Below are positions 44,384 through 51,435 of a stretch of DNA of 64,000 bases, in pieces. Every line of letters starts with the position of its first letter. The first letter of the stretch is position 1. The position numbers and the translations under genes are program-made. The stretch is from contig JAUIGV010000013.1 in assembly GCA_030432565.1 (NCBI GenBank), forward strand, positions 62,001 through 126,000, written 5' to 3'. Origin of the DNA: Verrucomicrobiia bacterium. Its GTDB lineage: Bacteria > Verrucomicrobiota > Verrucomicrobiia > Verrucomicrobiales > Akkermansiaceae. The notes below the pieces were generated by a model. That model was given only the letters and a program-made list of their open reading frames with translations. It ran no database searches and was not told where the DNA came from.

Positions 44384-45259
44384 GTGTCCCACTCACTCAA
44401 AATAGCGCTTCCAAAAGGAAGCCTGCAGAAACCGACCCTCGATCTCCTCGAGAAGGCCGGCTATAATATTTATACCTCGGATCGGGGTCTCCGGCCTTCT
44501 TCCGATGACGATTCTCTGGATATCTACATGATCCGGGCCCAGGAAATCGCACGCTATATTGATCAGGGATTCATCGACTGCGGGATCACCGGCCTCGACT
44601 GGGCCTACGGTCACGACGTCGATCTCGTCGATCTTGCGGAACTTCCCTACTCGCGCGCCTCGACCCGCCCCACCCGTTGGGTTCTCGTCGTGCCGGAAGA
44701 CTCCCCGATCAAAACGGTGCAAGACCTTGAGGGCAAACATATTGCGACCGAAGGGATTGATATCACCAAGCGCTACCTTGCCGAAAAAGGAGTGAACGCC
44801 AGCGTCGAGTTTTCCTGGGGAGCCACCGAGGTTAAAGTGCCGGACCTCGTCGATGCCATCGTCGATGTCACCGAAACCGGATCCTCTCTTCGCGCCAACA
44901 AGCTTCGCATTGTTGACGAACTTCTCTCCTCCTTCCCTCACTTCTACTCCAGCAAGAAAGCCTTCGACGACGAATGGAAGCGCGGCAAGATGGAGCGCAT
45001 GGTCATGATGCTCAAGGGAGCGCTTGAAGCCCGCGATAAAGTTGGTCTCAAGCTCAACCTACCCGAGGCATCGCTCGATGCAGTCCTGGAGCGCCTCCCT
45101 TCCCTGCGCCGCCCCACCGTGGCCAAGCTCACCGAAGATGGTTGGCTTGCACTCGAGACCATCATCTGCGAGAAGGTGGCGCGCCACATCATCCCGGATT
45201 TGAAAGAACTGGGCGCTGAAGGCATTATCGAATATCCTCTCAACAAGATCGTTTCCTGA
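44384..45259 (+). CDS. hisG: ATP phosphoribosyltransferase (long form)
   Basis: A protein of 291 residues starting at GTG 44384 (VSHSLKIALPKGSLQKPTLD). The PRPP-binding motif is EGIDITKRYLAEKG with the nearby VDAIVDVTETGSSLRANKLR, and the substrate-site region is FIDCGITGLDWAYGHDVDLV. The extra C-terminal domain of about 75 residues (LPSLRRPTVAKLTEDGWLAL to VARHIIPDLKELGAEGIIEY) marks the long, allosterically regulated HisG type. It catalyses the first step of histidine synthesis. No other his gene is adjacent; histidine genes must be scattered. Confidence 0.96.
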   Translation: MSHSLKIALPKGSLQKPTLDLLEKAGYNIYTSDRGLRPSSDDDSLDIYMIRAQEIARYIDQGFIDCGITGLDWAYGHDVDLVDLAELPYSRASTRPTRWVLVVPEDSPIKTVQDLEGKHIATEGIDITKRYLAEKGVNASVEFSWGATEVKVPDLVDAIVDVTETGSSLRANKLRIVDELLSSFPHFYSSKKAFDDEWKRGKMERMVMMLKGALEARDKVGLKLNLPEASLDAVLERLPSLRRPTVAKLTEDGWLALETIICEKVARHIIPDLKELGAEGIIEYPLNKIVS

Positions 45260-45327
45260 AACAAACAAAAATTTAACGGAATTGCGGTTTCAAAAATCCG
45301 CAGAACTCAACCCCAACTACAAAAACC

Positions 45328-45432
45328 ATGGGCAACCTTAAGAAGCGTCGGAAGACCAAGATCAGCAAGCACAAGCGCCGTAAGCGCATGAAGGCCAATC
45401 GCCACAAGAAGCGCCTCCGCTACAAGTCCTAG
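45328..45432 (+). CDS. AURKAIP1/COX24-domain short basic protein (ribosomal type)
   Basis: A 34-codon gene: MGNLKKRRKTKISKHKRRKR followed by MKANRHKKRLRYKS. The order of basic residues (KKRRKTKISKHKRRKRMKANRHKKR) is the signature of the AURKAIP1/COX24 family, small proteins bound to the 30S ribosomal subunit in several bacterial phyla. It is short enough to be lost by automatic gene callers. It starts 68 bp after hisG and ends before a terminator-like hairpin at 45495. Strongly basic, without acidic residues; likely highly expressed. Confidence 0.88.
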   Translation: MGNLKKRRKTKISKHKRRKRMKANRHKKRLRYKS

Positions 45433-45494
45433 GGATCTTTCCCCGTGCGACTTGCATGATCCGGTCCGGCAGACCGCACACTTCTGCCATTTGC

Positions 45495-45527
45495 ACCGTC
45501 GGGCTTATCACTCGGCGGTTTTATTTT
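45495..45527 (+). terminator. Terminator-like hairpin before the sigma-factor gene
   Basis: CCGTC / GGCGG (with one G-U) around GGGCTTATCACTC is followed by TTTTATTTTA. It lies 63 bp after the stop of the short basic protein. Confidence 0.7.
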
Positions 45528-45611
45528 ACTTATATCTGCTATACTGAGAAATCGCCCAAAAGTTCATCTAACTCCTAGTCAACTCTGGATTATGTGCCAA
45601 GATCTTTTGCC

Positions 45612-46460
45612 ATGAACAAGGATTCCGATAGCATCTTGCGTGTTTACATGAACGAGATCGCCAAAACCCCGCTTTTAACCATTGAAGAGGAGGTCGAACT
45701 CGCCGAACGCATCAAGGACGGGGACGAAGCAGCCCGCGATCACATGATTCGCGCCAACCTGCGCCTCGTCGTCAAAATCGCGAAAGACTACTCAAACTAC
45801 GGCCTCCCGCTCGCCGACCTCATCTCCGAGGGTAACATCGGCCTCATGAAGGCTGTGGAGAAATACGATCCTGAAAAGGGTGGAAAGCTTTCAACCTATG
45901 CCGCTTGGTGGATCAAACAGTCGATCAAGCGTGCCCTCTCAAACCAGAGCAAGACCGTGCGTCTGCCGGTCCACATGGTCGACAAGATCGCGCGGCTCCG
46001 GAAGATTTCCCTCGCCCTTACAGAGGAGCTCGGCCGTGAACCCTCCGATGAGGAGTTGACCGAAATCCTGGGGATTCCCCGCAAGAAGCTGGCTCTCCTC
46101 AAGCAGGCGGCCCAGCGCCCGACCTCCCTCGACGCACCTGTCGGAGAGGACAGTTCGACCACCTACGCCGAAACTCTTGGCGATTCCAAGGCCGTTGACC
46201 CTTCCGAGGCGCTAACCGCCAAGGAGATGCACAACGAACTCGGCCCGCTGCTCAACCTCCTCGACAAGCGAGAAACCAAAATCATCGGAGCCCGGTTCGG
46301 ACTCAACGGAAAGAAACCCCTCACTCTCGAGGAAATCAGCCGCGACTTCGGCGTTACCCGGGAGCGCATCCGCCAGTTGCAAAACATCGCTCTGGACAAA
46401 ATGCGGCGCGCCCTCGGGAAAAAGGAGAATCCAATTCCCACTCTCTCCAACGAGGCCTAG
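45612..46460 (+). CDS. Sigma-70 family RNA polymerase sigma factor (RpoD/RpoS-like)
   Basis: A protein of 282 residues from ATG 45612; GTG 45594 would add six residues. Region 1.2 is near the start (SDSILRVYMNEIAKTPLLTI). Region 2 has ANLRLVVKIAKDYSNYGLPL and then DLISEGNIGLMKAVEKYDPE. The 2.4 DNA-contact helix is YAAWWIKQSIKRALSNQSKT. Region 3 and region 4.2 (LTLEEISRDFGVTRERIRQL) complete it. Region 1.1 is missing, as in secondary or small primary-type sigma factors. A perfect -10-like TATACT lies at 45540-45545. A terminator follows directly. Confidence 0.93.
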   Translation: MNKDSDSILRVYMNEIAKTPLLTIEEEVELAERIKDGDEAARDHMIRANLRLVVKIAKDYSNYGLPLADLISEGNIGLMKAVEKYDPEKGGKLSTYAAWWIKQSIKRALSNQSKTVRLPVHMVDKIARLRKISLALTEELGREPSDEELTEILGIPRKKLALLKQAAQRPTSLDAPVGEDSSTTYAETLGDSKAVDPSEALTAKEMHNELGPLLNLLDKRETKIIGARFGLNGKKPLTLEEISRDFGVTRERIRQLQNIALDKMRRALGKKENPIPTLSNEA

Positions 46461-46481
46461 GCGCTTCGACAACTCTCTCTC

Positions 46482-46516
46482 AAAGGAGCCTTCCCCCGGG
46501 GAATGGCTCCTTTTTT
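46482..46516. terminator. Bidirectional terminator between the sigma factor and ferredoxin genes
   Basis: AAAGGAGCC / GGCTCCTTT (46482-46490 with 46505-46513) around TTCCCCCGGGGAAT, followed by TTTT on the plus strand and TTTG on the minus strand. It serves both convergent genes and overlaps the stop of the ferredoxin gene. Confidence 0.85.
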
Positions 46517-46754
46517 ACTGCTTTTCCAAATCATCCCCGATGCTTTCAGTCGGGCAGGCCTCAATCGCCTCGAGGGCCAGCTTTTCTTCCTCCTTTGTTT
46601 CCGGTTGCTTGTAGATATAGGAAAATCCCTCATCGTCATCTCGGCGAAAAAGATTCGGAGCAATCTCCGGACACATCCCGCAATCGATGCAGGAAAGATC
46701 ATTGTAAAAGCGTCCGGGGACATTCAGCGGGTTTCGTTCGATTAGGTCACTCAT
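46515..46754 (-). CDS. Single-cluster 4Fe-4S ferredoxin
   Basis: A protein of 79 residues when started at ATG 46754 (MSDLIERNPLNVPGRFYNDL), which fits the family; codons upstream to 46856 are open but would overlap the divergent regulator. The cluster ligands are in LSCIDCGMCPEIAP (three Cys) and a distal Cys in ALEAIEACPTESI. It is an electron carrier of the cytoplasm. The acidic tail and the single CxxCxxC...CP set favour one [4Fe-4S] cluster. It is divergent from the LysR-type regulator, which may control it. Confidence 0.85.
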   Translation of the reverse strand: MSDLIERNPLNVPGRFYNDLSCIDCGMCPEIAPNLFRRDDDEGFSYIYKQPETKEEEKLALEAIEACPTESIGDDLEKQ

Positions 46755-46807
46755 TTCTTGGATCCCTCTTGGGCTAATCGAGTATCTCATCGACTTTACT
46801 TTATCAG

Positions 46808-46838
46808 AAATGCACAATAGGTCTTCTTTAGTGCATTT
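46808..46838. promoter_or_regulatory. Inverted repeat in the LysR/ferredoxin divergent promoter
   Basis: AAATGCAC (46808-46815) and GTGCATTT (46831-46838) form a perfect 8-bp dyad with a 15-bp spacer, five bases before the LysR start codon. LysR-type regulators bind spaced dyads between divergent genes, so autoregulation and control of the ferredoxin gene are plausible. Confidence 0.55.
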
Positions 46839-46843
46839 TTCGA

Positions 46844-47692
46844 ATGAATCTCCCAATCGATCTTAATTCCCTCCAATTAATTCGTTTGGTTGCTGAATTC
46901 CGAAGCTTCTCCCGGGCCGCAAAAGAAGCCGGGCTCTCTCAAAGCGCTCTGAGTCGACAAATATCCAATGCGGAATCTAAGCTTGGGGTGGCACTTTTCC
47001 AACGGACCACCCGCCGGGTCAAAATCACTGAAGCCGGCGCCATTCTGCTACGCGAAACCGCAGCCATTCCGAACTTGCTGCGAGGAGCGTTCCGCCGAAT
47101 CGAGGAAGAATGCCTGCACGCCAAACCGAAGATCAGAATCGCCATTTCGAATGAAATCGCGCTCGCTCATATCCCCGGAATTTTCAAGGTGAAGCCTGCC
47201 GAAGCTAAGATCATCGTCTCCCAAGAGGAGTCCGCAGAGCTACAGGCCCGACTCCGTGAAGCTCGCTACGATCTCGGAATTTTTGCCGATATGGATGCAA
47301 TGACATCCGATTTTAAAATCACTCATCGCATGGCGGATCCTTTCATTCTGATTGCCCCCGCAAGTCAAAGTGAACCACTAATCACAGATCATGTTCAGTG
47401 GATCCTCCCGCCTTCCGGCAGCCCGGCCAGACGACTGATCAACACCGGTTATCCGAACCTTTCTGCCTCGATGGAAATCGAAAATTTCGACCTGATGATT
47501 CAGCTCGTCGCGCTCGGACACGGTTGCTCCTTTGTCCCCCGGCGGGCGCTCAGCAGCTTTACCCGGAAAAAACTAATCCAAAAAATCCCCATCCCCCGTC
47601 CGCTGGTCCGCCAGCTGATCGTTGCCGCTCCGAAAAACCTCAAGCCGACAGCACATGTCGAAAGCTTCGTGCGACAAATCCTCTTTTCATAA
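46844..47692 (+). CDS. LysR-family transcriptional regulator
   Basis: A protein of 282 residues. The winged helix-turn-helix is at residues about 8-67 (LQLIRLVAEFRSFSRAAKEA, then GLSQSALSRQISNAESKLGV and LFQRTTRRVKITEAG). It is followed by a substrate-binding periplasmic-fold domain (about 95-280). In LysR proteins a small ligand switches the regulator; the ligand here is not known. The gene lies divergent from the ferredoxin gene with 89 bp between start codons and a spaced dyad in that gap. Confidence 0.92.
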   Translation: MNLPIDLNSLQLIRLVAEFRSFSRAAKEAGLSQSALSRQISNAESKLGVALFQRTTRRVKITEAGAILLRETAAIPNLLRGAFRRIEEECLHAKPKIRIAISNEIALAHIPGIFKVKPAEAKIIVSQEESAELQARLREARYDLGIFADMDAMTSDFKITHRMADPFILIAPASQSEPLITDHVQWILPPSGSPARRLINTGYPNLSASMEIENFDLMIQLVALGHGCSFVPRRALSSFTRKKLIQKIPIPRPLVRQLIVAAPKNLKPTAHVESFVRQILFS

Positions 47693-47703
47693 CCAATTTC
47701 TGA

Positions 47704-48600
47704 TCATCGCATCCCGTGGCGATTCCAGAAATCAACCAGACTGCCATAGGATCCTTTGAAAACATTGCGCTCGAGCACCCGGTCCATGCTGCCGAAATAT
47801 TTGGGGAACCGGTATCGCCCGTGACTATAAACCTTGGCATTCGAACGACGATTCTCCCAACTCACTCCACCGTATTGCCAAATCGTCCACGTCGGCCAAA
47901 CAGCGTATTGATCCACGAGAGCTTCAGGACTTCCCGGTGGAGAAAACTCCGAGGTTTTCCCGCTCTCGTGGGAATACAAGGCAAGCCAATAGGGAGCCCG
48001 ACGAAGCCGCGACTTGGTTCCTCGATCCGCCGCTCTCATTTTGAGCTTCAAGTCCTGGCTATTCTCCAAATAAGCCACCGGAACCACCCCGGTTCGTTGC
48101 TCGACCCGATCTTGAAACGCCAGGATGGCCGACAAGGATAAATCGCCGTCGTAATCCCCGCAAAGCAGCAATGGAGCTGCTCCGGCAGGCCGCCCCCGGG
48201 AGAGAGATTGCGCCCGGTCAACGAATTGATCGGCCTGACGCCTCGCGCTCATATGTTTCTGGACCCGGTAATATACCCCGGCCAGCAATCCGGCCCGATC
48301 TGCCGCTTTAATGAAGGATCCGCACTTTTCATCAAGATTTCCACCTTTCCCCGCCCGGGCAATGAGACCTTTTGCACCATTGGCCCGCAGCGAAGTGACA
48401 TCATACTCGGAATAACTCCGGCCCGAGCGCGACCTTTCCTTCGGATCATAAGCCGAGACATTAATGATGTGTTGCAGTCCGCCACTGTTCGCCGGAGTCA
48501 CCGCAGCCCTCCTCAATGCATTGGGCGATTGGCTTGAAGGAAGATCAGCCGTGCAAGTCACCAGAAGAAAGAGAGCGGGGAGCGTGAGAAGCAATTTCAT
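47704..48600 (-). CDS. GH25-like muramidase, exported
   Basis: A protein of 298 residues from ATG 48600 (MKLLLTLPALFLLVTCTADL), which gives a signal peptide with a weak lipobox LVTC; upstream in-frame codons add no signal-like sequence. The body follows the glycoside hydrolase 25 barrel: INVSAYDP at the start, GAKGLIARAGKGGNLDEKCG, LLAGVYYRVQ and PLLLCGDYDGDLSLSAILAF, then TWTIWQYGG near the end. The usual catalytic DxE pair appears as GDYDG, so activity is not certain. It would cleave peptidoglycan in the periplasm. It converges on the LysR gene and diverges from the phosphatase gene. Confidence 0.75.
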   Translation of the reverse strand: MKLLLTLPALFLLVTCTADLPSSQSPNALRRAAVTPANSGGLQHIINVSAYDPKERSRSGRSYSEYDVTSLRANGAKGLIARAGKGGNLDEKCGSFIKAADRAGLLAGVYYRVQKHMSARRQADQFVDRAQSLSRGRPAGAAPLLLCGDYDGDLSLSAILAFQDRVEQRTGVVPVAYLENSQDLKLKMRAADRGTKSRLRRAPYWLALYSHESGKTSEFSPPGSPEALVDQYAVWPTWTIWQYGGVSWENRRSNAKVYSHGRYRFPKYFGSMDRVLERNVFKGSYGSLVDFWNRHGMR

Positions 48601-48726
48601 AAGTGTTTGTGTGAAGGTATCCGTGCACCGCCACGCATCAATACGAAAACTAAAGACGCTCTCAGACATTCATCACTTCTGTGCTTAACTCCGGGGGCCC
48701 GAAACGCTTACCCTGACCGCGGACCT

Positions 48727-49386
48727 ATGAGAACACTTGCCATCAGCGACATTCACGGATGCCTCGACCCGCTCAGACAAATGATCGAGGTCATCGCCCC
48801 CACCCCGGAAGACCATCTCATTTTCGTCGGAGACTACGTCGATCGCGGCCCAGATTCCAAAGGAGTCATCGAGTTCCTCATCGGCATCAAGGAAAAATAC
48901 AGAGCCACCTTCCTGCACGGAAACCACGAGGAGAAGTTTCTCCTTTCCCGGATCGATCACACCGACCTCGCCCATTGGCTTGAGGCGTGGGGCGGCGGGG
49001 AGACCCTGGAATCCTATGGAGGCATGGACGCCGTCCCCGAATCCCACTGGGAGTTCATCCGCAACACCCAGCCCTACCACGAGACCGAGACCCACATCTT
49101 TGTGCATGCCAACCTTGAGCACGACATTTCCGTTTCGAAGCAGCATCCTTTCACCCTGATTCACAAGAAATTCGGCACGCCGCTTCCCCACCAGTCCGGA
49201 AAGGTCATGGTCTGTGGCCACACTGCCCAAAAAGCTCCCCACCTCCCCCTGAACCTCGGACACGCCATCAACATCGATACCGACGTCGGCCGCGGCGGCT
49301 GGCTCACCTGCCTCCATGTCGAGTCCGGCCACTACTGGCAAACCAACGTCGACGGTGAAACCCGCGATGACGAACTCAGCTCCTGA
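48727..49386 (+). CDS. Calcineurin-like metallophosphatase (Ser/Thr protein phosphatase type)
   Basis: A protein of 219 residues starting at ATG 48727. The metal-binding motifs are complete: ISDIHGCLDPL, FVGDYVDRGPDSKGV, FLHGNHEEKF and, towards the end, GHTAQKAP. This is the PrpA/lambda-phosphatase subgroup, which removes phosphate from Ser/Thr or from small nucleotide substrates using two metal ions. No dedicated neighbour suggests a substrate; the second sulfatase gene begins 162 bp downstream on the same strand. Confidence 0.92.
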   Translation: MRTLAISDIHGCLDPLRQMIEVIAPTPEDHLIFVGDYVDRGPDSKGVIEFLIGIKEKYRATFLHGNHEEKFLLSRIDHTDLAHWLEAWGGGETLESYGGMDAVPESHWEFIRNTQPYHETETHIFVHANLEHDISVSKQHPFTLIHKKFGTPLPHQSGKVMVCGHTAQKAPHLPLNLGHAINIDTDVGRGGWLTCLHVESGHYWQTNVDGETRDDELSS

Positions 49387-49548
49387 TCGGGAGATCATCC
49401 CAGCGAACCCGGCGGAAGAACGTCGCAATTTGAAACGTTGAAACACCATCCCCGGCCTGCTCCGGAGAAACAGAAACCTCAACGATTCCCGACCACCTTT
49501 GGAAAAGACCTTCCGAAAAACGATTCCCCCTTATCAACCAAAACCAAA

Positions 49549-50925
49549 ATGCGCTTCTTCCTCCTGCTCCTCCTCTCCATCGCGGCCTCGGGCAAGCCTA
49601 ACATCGTCTTTATTATCGCCGACGATTGTACCTTCCGCGACCTCGGGTGCTACGGGGGGCAGGCCCACACTCCCAACATCGACAAACTCGCCAGCCAGGG
49701 CATGCGCTTCACCCGCTGCTTCCAAACCGCGCCAATGTGTTCGCCCACCCGGCACAATATTTACACGGGCCTTCCTCCGGTCGTAAGTGGTGCCTATCCA
49801 AACCACACCTTCGTCGCACCCGAAACAAAAAGCGTAGTACAATATCTCTCCGAACTCGGCTACACCGTCGCCCAAAGCGGTAAAACGCACGTCTCACCCG
49901 GAAAGGTCTTCAGCTGGCAAAAAATCCCGGGTGGCAAAAATCCCGAGTTCGAAAAAGTAAGTTCATTCATCAACGAACAAGCCGAAAAAAAGAAGCCCTT
50001 CTGCCTCCTGCTTTGCTCCAACGAACCACACACCCCGTGGAATTTGGGAGACCGTTCACGCTACCCGGTCGACAAAGTAAAACTTCCCCCTTACTTCGTC
50101 GACACCCCCGAAACCCGCGATGGATTCTCACGCTATCTCGCCGAGATCACCTATTTCGATTCACAAGTCGGCCAGGCCATGGAACTGGTTGAACAAAATG
50201 GCCTCACCGGCGACACCCTCTTTATCGTCACCTCCGAACAGGGCAACTCCTTCGCCTTTGCCAAGTGGACTTGCTACGACAACGGGCTCCAGACCGCTCT
50301 CATCGCCCGGTGGCCGGGACACATCAAACCCGGATCGGTGAACCCTGCCATGATCGAGTACCTTGACCTTCTCCCCACCTTCATCGAGGCCGGAGGTGGC
50401 ACCCCGCCCGCCGATCTCCGGGGCAAAAGCCTCCTTCCGGTCTTCGCCGGAAAACAATCCCATAAGAAGTTCGTCCACGGAATCATGACCACCCGTGGCA
50501 TCAACGACGGGTCGCCGCATTATGGCATCCGCTCGATCCGCTCGGAAAACTACAAATTGATCTGGAACCTCACCCCCGGGATCAGGTTTGTGAACGCCTG
50601 CACCACCGCTCCTGAATTCAAAAGCTGGCTCGCCCTCGCTGAAACTGGAAATCCGGATGCCATCGCTAAAACCACCCGCTACCAGCGACGGCCGGAATTC
50701 GAACTCTACGACATCCGAAAAGATCCGCTTGAATTGACCAATCTCGCCGGAAAACCCGAATTAGCCAAAACTCAGAAAAACCTCCACCAAGGGCTCTTGG
50801 CTTGGATGAAATCCTGCGGTGATCGAGGAAAAGCCACTGAAATGGAAGCCCTTGAGCACATGACGGGGAACCGGAGGAAAAAGAAAAAAGCTCTAAAAAA
50901 CTCTCCGAAACCTAAGTCAAGATAG
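49549..50925 (+). CDS. Secreted Cys-type sulfatase (second)
   Basis: A protein of 458 residues from ATG 49549; upstream in-frame codons add no signal peptide and precede it by 111 bp. The signal peptide is MRFFLLLLLSIAASG. The metal site NIVFIIADDCTFRDLGCYGG and the formylglycine motif CSPTR (Cys64) mark an S1-type sulfatase. FIVTSEQGNSF with CYDNGLQTALIARWPGHIKP near 235-265 are the other signature parts. The C-terminal region ends in a Lys-rich tail (NRRKKKKALKNSPKPKS). The tail is unusual and could bind acidic polymers. It shares no close identity with the sulfatase at 1179-2642. Confidence 0.92.
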   Translation: MRFFLLLLLSIAASGKPNIVFIIADDCTFRDLGCYGGQAHTPNIDKLASQGMRFTRCFQTAPMCSPTRHNIYTGLPPVVSGAYPNHTFVAPETKSVVQYLSELGYTVAQSGKTHVSPGKVFSWQKIPGGKNPEFEKVSSFINEQAEKKKPFCLLLCSNEPHTPWNLGDRSRYPVDKVKLPPYFVDTPETRDGFSRYLAEITYFDSQVGQAMELVEQNGLTGDTLFIVTSEQGNSFAFAKWTCYDNGLQTALIARWPGHIKPGSVNPAMIEYLDLLPTFIEAGGGTPPADLRGKSLLPVFAGKQSHKKFVHGIMTTRGINDGSPHYGIRSIRSENYKLIWNLTPGIRFVNACTTAPEFKSWLALAETGNPDAIAKTTRYQRRPEFELYDIRKDPLELTNLAGKPELAKTQKNLHQGLLAWMKSCGDRGKATEMEALEHMTGNRRKKKKALKNSPKPKSR

Positions 50926-51009
50926 CCCGATAGGGAAATTCATCTCCCATTCAGGTTTTTTGAAACTTTTCCGGAGAACCCGGGTTTATTCCAGTAGCCG
51001 GAGAAAGCC

Positions 51010-51423
51010 ATGAAGCCGAACCACCCAACCAATCCACCCTCAGATTTCGACGCAGACCTCGAAAACGATGCCGTCTGGAATCTTCTTGATGACGCAACCC
51101 CAACCGATCCGTCTCCCCGTTTTGTGCAGGATACCCTCCGCCGGGTGCGTCTTGAAGAGACCGAACGGAAATCCCCTTGGTGGAAAACCCTCCTCTCCCC
51201 CAAACCACTCATGGGAGCCGCCGGAGCTGCGCTGGCTGCCATCGCAATCGTGATTTCGTTGCCCAGCGAACCTGCCCCGAAGGGCGGAACAGTCGCAAAG
51301 ACTCCTGAGGTCACCGAAGACTTCGATCAACTCGAAGACACCTTCGCCACCGAACTCCTCTCGGGGGCGGCTGAAGACCCAACCCTCCTCTCCGACGCGG
51401 AAATCGTCGCTCTTCTCTACTAA
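51010..51423 (+). CDS. Small single-pass membrane protein (possible anti-sigma-like)
   Basis: A protein of 137 residues with a strong ribosome site (GGAGAAAG) before ATG 51010. A soluble acidic N-terminus (DAVWNLLDDATPTDPSPRFV, QDTLRRVRLEETERKSPWWK) precedes one membrane helix (about 71-86; GAAGAALAAIAIVISL). A short acidic exterior tail ends in LLSDAEIVALLY. The layout resembles anti-sigma factors that precede DUF1549 genes in related bacteria, but no sigma factor is adjacent. It ends 12 bp before the DUF1549/DUF1553 gene, so it heads that operon. Confidence 0.65.
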   Translation: MKPNHPTNPPSDFDADLENDAVWNLLDDATPTDPSPRFVQDTLRRVRLEETERKSPWWKTLLSPKPLMGAAGAALAAIAIVISLPSEPAPKGGTVAKTPEVTEDFDQLEDTFATELLSGAAEDPTLLSDAEIVALLY

Positions 51424-51435
51424 ATTGAACTCACC

